Program-made: the position numbers and the translations under genes
Notes under the pieces: generated by a model
The model's database searches: none
What the model was told of the DNA's origin: nothing
What the model saw: only the letters and a program-made list of their open reading frames with translations
Shown: positions 34,516-37,346 of the stretch, one piece after another
Position numbering within the stretch: the first letter of the stretch is position 1
Layout of the letters: each line of letters starts with the position of its first letter
Assembly: GCA_965659675.1 (NCBI GenBank)
Contig: CBFHWY010000022.1
Location: 1 to 37,346, forward strand
Source of the DNA: CBFHWY01 sp965659675
GTDB taxonomy: Bacteria; Bacteroidota; Bacteroidia; Flavobacteriales_G; Salibacteraceae
Direction of reading: 5' to 3'
Length of the DNA stretch: 37,346 bases

Positions 34516-35092
34516 GGAACTAGTATTTGCAACCAACAACAAGCATAAACTCGAAGAGATTCGCGCTTTGCTCGAACCCCGATTCCAGATCAGAAGCTTG
34601 GCTGATCTCAATTTTCACGAAGATATAGCGGAGACCGGAACAAGTCTCAAAGAAAATGCCGACATTAAATCAAAAACGATCTGGCAAAAGTTCAGACTAA
34701 GTTGCTTTTCAGATGATACAGGCCTTGAAATTGATGCCCTCCAGGGTCGCCCTGGCGTTTACTCTGCTCGATATGCTGGTGAGCATTGCAGTTTTGAGGA
34801 TAACGTCAATAAAGTGTTGAATGAGTTGCACAAAGTTCAGGATCGAAAAGCGCGATTTAGAACGGTGATCTCTCTTGTACTTGATGGAGAGGTCCACCAT
34901 TTTGAAGGCATTGTTGAGGGCAGTATCTCTTCGAATGAACAGGGTACAGAAGGCTTTGGTTACGACCCGATCTTTCTTCCCGATGGATATGATCAAAGTT
35001 TTGCTGAAATGCCTGCCGATGAAAAAAATCGGATCAGCCATCGCGGACGTGCAGTCCAGAAATTGGTTGATTTTTTAAGGTCGATGGACTAA
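34514..35092 (+). CDS. rdgB: XTP/dITP diphosphatase (RdgB/HAM1 family)
   Basis: A 192-residue house-cleaning enzyme that hydrolyses non-canonical purine triphosphates (ITP, dITP, XTP) to the monophosphate. The start MELVFATNNKHKLEEIRALL is the family's conserved nucleotide-binding N-terminus, so the ATG is secure. Further motifs are FSDDTGLEIDALQGRPGVYS, ARYAGEH, EGFGYDPIFLPDG and FAEMPADEKNRISHRGRA. The gene shares start-codon bases with the small gene on its left and its stop overlaps the stop of the D-Ala-D-Ala ligase on its right by four bases (35089-35092). Confidence 0.95.
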   Translation: MELVFATNNKHKLEEIRALLEPRFQIRSLADLNFHEDIAETGTSLKENADIKSKTIWQKFRLSCFSDDTGLEIDALQGRPGVYSARYAGEHCSFEDNVNKVLNELHKVQDRKARFRTVISLVLDGEVHHFEGIVEGSISSNEQGTEGFGYDPIFLPDGYDQSFAEMPADEKNRISHRGRAVQKLVDFLRSMD

Positions 35093-36063
35093 ACTCCGAT
35101 CAGATGTTGGATCTGTTCGGTAAAGAATTCGCTCAATTTCAGTCCGGCATACTCAGCTTGCTGAGGAATCAGTGAGCGACTGGATAAGCCCGGAGTCGTA
35201 TTGACCTCGATCAATTTAGGATGACCGCTTTCAAGGACATAATCAACACGAATTACACCTCGGCAATTTAAGATGCGATAGATCTCTTCAGTTAACTTCA
35301 TGATATTTTGATACTCTGCATCTGTAATTCGGGCCGGTGTTATCTCTTGTGTGCCTTCATCGTGATACTTTGCGTGATAGTCAAAGAATTCCTGTTCAGC
35401 AACGATCTCTGTAACAGCAATTGCAACGGCTTTTCCATGTTTAGACCAGGCGCCGCAGGTGACCTCGGTTCCATCCAAAAAGCGTTCGATCAAAACGAGA
35501 TTGTCTTCCTCGAATGCAAAGCGTATGGCCTCATGCAATTCTTCTTTTTTATTCACTTTACTGATACCCAAACTGCTTCCCGCTTGATTGGGCTTTACAA
35601 AACATGGTAAACCAACCTGAGATATGATCGCATCAACATCATATGAATCTCCTTCTCCCAGGATCACTGATTCGGCAGATTCGATGCCAAAAGAGCGGAG
35701 GTACCTGTTACAAGCAGCCTTGTGAAAAGTAAGAGAGCTTACGAACACATCGCAATTATTGTAAGGAATACCGATCATATCGAAGTAACCCTGCAGCAAG
35801 CCGTTTTCTCCGGGTGAACCATGAATCGTGTTAAATACAGCATCAAAGCGAATCACATCACCATCGATGCTCACACTAAAATCATTTTTATCGATTGGGA
35901 ATTTCCGTTCTCCAGATTTAAGATACCACTCGTTCTGGTCGATCCATAACTCATAAACCTCATAAGGTGCATTCTTCAGTGCTTCAATTACAGTGGCAGC
36001 ACTTTTAGCGGAGATCACACTTTCTTCGGAGTAACCTCCACTGATAACAGCAAGCTTCTTCAT
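35089..36063 (-). CDS. ddl: D-alanine--D-alanine ligase
   Basis: A 324-residue ATP-grasp enzyme that joins two D-alanines for peptidoglycan. From the ATG at 36063 the protein begins MKKLAVISGGYSEESVISAKS, the proper N-terminal domain; the longer frame to 36144 adds 27 unrelated residues. Motifs: FNTIHGSPGENGLLQGYF, CFVKPNQAGSSLGISKV, FLDGTEVTCGAW, and VIRVDYVLESGHPKLIEVNT followed by TPGLSSRSLIPQQ with metal-binding and substrate residues. It is divergent from the PASTA-protein gene, an order often seen in Bacteroidota. Confidence 0.95.
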   Translation of the reverse strand: MKKLAVISGGYSEESVISAKSAATVIEALKNAPYEVYELWIDQNEWYLKSGERKFPIDKNDFSVSIDGDVIRFDAVFNTIHGSPGENGLLQGYFDMIGIPYNNCDVFVSSLTFHKAACNRYLRSFGIESAESVILGEGDSYDVDAIISQVGLPCFVKPNQAGSSLGISKVNKKEELHEAIRFAFEEDNLVLIERFLDGTEVTCGAWSKHGKAVAIAVTEIVAEQEFFDYHAKYHDEGTQEITPARITDAEYQNIMKLTEEIYRILNCRGVIRVDYVLESGHPKLIEVNTTPGLSSRSLIPQQAEYAGLKLSEFFTEQIQHLIGV

Positions 36064-36171
36064 GCCTTGATTATTGACAAATGAAAGGTACAGCCAAAAA
36101 AGCTCTGGGGCTTGTTGGCAAGTTTGAGTTTTCAAGCTCGACATGTGGACAAGCCCAGCATAGCAAATTCC

Positions 36172-36179
36172 TATCTTTG
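36172..36179 (+). promoter_or_regulatory. putative -7 promoter element of the PASTA gene
   Basis: TATCTTTG, a full TAnnTTTG match 15 bases before the ATG at 36195. No TTG element is found at 17-23 bases upstream. The short gap implies a leader of roughly ten bases. Confidence 0.5.
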
Positions 36180-36194
36180 ACCCGTTCTAAAAAG

Positions 36195-37016
36195 ATGAAA
36201 GCACTTTTCCGATTCGTTTTCAGTAAGCGTTTCCTCATTAATCTGTTGATTTTTGGGCTGCTTGTGGCAGTGAGTTTTTACTTATTGAATCAGAGCTTAA
36301 AGAGCTTTACACTTCACGGAGAAACCATTGAAGTACCCGAAATTACTGGCTACCATAAATCTGAACTCGAAAATCTATTCAGCTCCATTCCCCTGAATTA
36401 TGAAGTGATCGACTCACTTTACGATGAAGATTTTGGTCCTGGAGAAGTGGTTTCACAAATTCCATCAAAAGGTTCGCAGGTAAAACGCGACAGAAAGATC
36501 TACATCACTTTGAATGCCAGTGAAGCTCCAAAGATTCAGTTTCCGGATCTGAAAGACCGAACCAAAAGACAGGCAATAGCTGTTCTCGAGACATATGGCT
36601 TAAAAGTTGGGAGCTTTATATATCGACCAAGTTACTGTGTAGATTGTGTTTTGGAGATCCAAAAAGACAGCGCATCTATTGAACCAGGTACGCTGGTGGA
36701 GCGCGGAATTACTGTAGACCTTGTTTTAGGTGCTGGAGAAAGTGATGAGTTCATCTCTGTTCCCCTCTTACTCGATAAGAAATATGACCAGGTGATGGAC
36801 ATCACTAGAATGCTCGGTATTAACCCAGTGATCATTCATGAGGAATATGAGTCTGATGAAGACTCGATAAATGCCAAGGTCTTCATGCAAATACCAAAGT
36901 ATGATTCAACTGGGCTTGTACCGCTTGGTAGCCAGATCAAGCTCTTTTTCACCTCCGACTACAATAAAATACCTGAGTTCGCAGTTGATAGTACACGCAC
37001 GGATAGTCTGCAATGA
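36195..37016 (+). CDS. membrane-anchored PASTA domain protein
   Basis: A 273-residue protein from the ATG at 36195; the longer frame to 36081 lies upstream of the promoter box and is rejected. Residues about 12-32 (FLINLLIFGLLVAVSFYLL) are a membrane anchor with the rest in the periplasm. Three PASTA-type repeats follow: about 42-110 (VPEITGYHKSELENLF), about 111-180 (FPDLKDRTKRQAIAVLETYG) and about 185-255 (VPLLLDKKYDQVMDITRMLG). PASTA domains bind peptidoglycan or related fragments; no kinase domain is attached. Adjacent to ddl, which fits a cell-wall role. Its stop overlaps the next gene's ATG (ATGA at 37013-37016). Confidence 0.9.
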   Translation: MKALFRFVFSKRFLINLLIFGLLVAVSFYLLNQSLKSFTLHGETIEVPEITGYHKSELENLFSSIPLNYEVIDSLYDEDFGPGEVVSQIPSKGSQVKRDRKIYITLNASEAPKIQFPDLKDRTKRQAIAVLETYGLKVGSFIYRPSYCVDCVLEIQKDSASIEPGTLVERGITVDLVLGAGESDEFISVPLLLDKKYDQVMDITRMLGINPVIIHEEYESDEDSINAKVFMQIPKYDSTGLVPLGSQIKLFFTSDYNKIPEFAVDSTRTDSLQ

Positions 37017-37346
37017 TCAAACGACTAATTTTCAGTATCTTACTTCTTAGTGGGCTCTGTCAGGCTCAAGAATCTCTAAGTCCTCTGGATTTTGGTGCTC
37101 AATTTGAGTCTAAACCAGAAAAACGCCTTTCTGATCACGGAGGTGATGATATCATCTATCTCTTCGATACTCTACAGCTACCTTTCATTGATGACTTCGT
37201 CAGAAATCGCAACAAGAATATGCGTTTGAGCATTTCTGATCCAGGAGTATTTGATAGTACACTGGCTAATTTCAGCATTAACGATAGCTTTCCAGAATCA
37301 TTGCCTCTTCGAATAGATACCACCTATTTCGTCATTGAATCTACTC
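37013..37346 (+). CDS. secreted protein, N-terminal part only
   Basis: The frame starts with an ATG at 37013, overlapping the PASTA stop, and runs off the right edge after 111 codons. MIKRLIFSILLLSGLCQAQ is a signal peptide. The visible mature part includes DTLQLPFIDDFVRN, similar to the entry LPFxDDFS of many large secreted Bacteroidota proteins that end with a T9SS sorting domain; whether this one does cannot be seen. It is translationally coupled to the PASTA gene, where a pseudouridine synthase gene would be the more common neighbour. No function assigned. Confidence 0.75.
   Translation, partial: MIKRLIFSILLLSGLCQAQESLSPLDFGAQFESKPEKRLSDHGGDDIIYLFDTLQLPFIDDFVRNRNKNMRLSISDPGVFDSTLANFSINDSFPESLPLRIDTTYFVIEST

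Noticed and set aside
34709..35041. 110-codon - strand frame inside rdgB
   Set aside because: Fully contained in a gene with conserved motifs; no recognisable product.
1..37346. tRNA genes, rRNA genes, insertion sequences, prophage genes
   Set aside because: I looked in the gaps and found no cloverleaf, rRNA, transposase, integrase or flanking inverted repeats; the gaps are too short to hold most of them.

Overview
The window is one contiguous piece of a Bacteroidota chromosome, most likely a Flavobacteriales-type marine or aquatic bacterium. The evidence is consistent: type IX secretion (T9SS) sorting domains of both kinds, a PorP/SprF-family protein, a TonB receptor with an N-terminal carboxypeptidase-regulatory-like domain, TAnnTTTG promoter boxes, weak or absent Shine-Dalgarno sequences and several GTG/TTG starts. 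I cannot name a genus. Coding density is very high, no gene-free stretch exceeds about 230 bases, and I see no tRNA, rRNA, CRISPR array, insertion sequence or prophage.

Layout. Bases 1-9000 are mixed accessory metabolism: the end of a DUF1295 membrane protein, an FKBP/SlyD-like prolyl isomerase, a DUF4377-like exported protein coupled to a GH30 glycosidase lipoprotein, a FecA-like TonB receptor behind a Fur-type palindrome, a Brp/Blh carotene-cleaving dioxygenase (retinal synthesis), a small lipoprotein, a 2-oxoglutarate/Fe(II) oxygenase and a TPR protein. Bases 9000-11630 hold an EamA-type transporter, a small lipoprotein with a degenerate gliding-motility-type C-terminus, and proline dehydrogenase.

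Bases 11700-29260 are a surface-protein region. On the + strand a GEVED/PKD/CUB protein with a type A sorting domain overlaps a 1641-residue protein with about 12 tandem modules and a type B sorting domain. Meeting it tail to tail on the - strand is a likely operon: subtilisin-like protease (type A tail), di-heme peroxidase lipoprotein, a 1679-residue protein with about 18 PKD units (type B tail), its PorP/SprF partner overlapping by 4 bases, and a small exported protein. SprF-type proteins are known helpers for secretion or surface attachment of type B substrates, so this reads as a self-contained adhesin/export module.

Bases 29300-37346 are mainly housekeeping: an AddA-like helicase-nuclease, an outer membrane protein with a clear promoter and terminator, then a tightly packed block (SRPBCC protein, ElaA-like acetyltransferase, small conserved-looking protein, RdgB/HAM1, D-Ala-D-Ala ligase, PASTA protein, start of a secreted protein). 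In this block two divergent gene pairs share overlapping start codons (the tetranucleotide CATG serves both strands), and rdgB also overlaps its downstream neighbour's stop codon.

The most interesting items are the two CATG shared-start pairs, the alternating A-B higher-order repeat inside the giant PKD protein, the protease/peroxidase/adhesin/SprF operon, and several perfect intergenic palindromes or phased direct repeats that look like operators.
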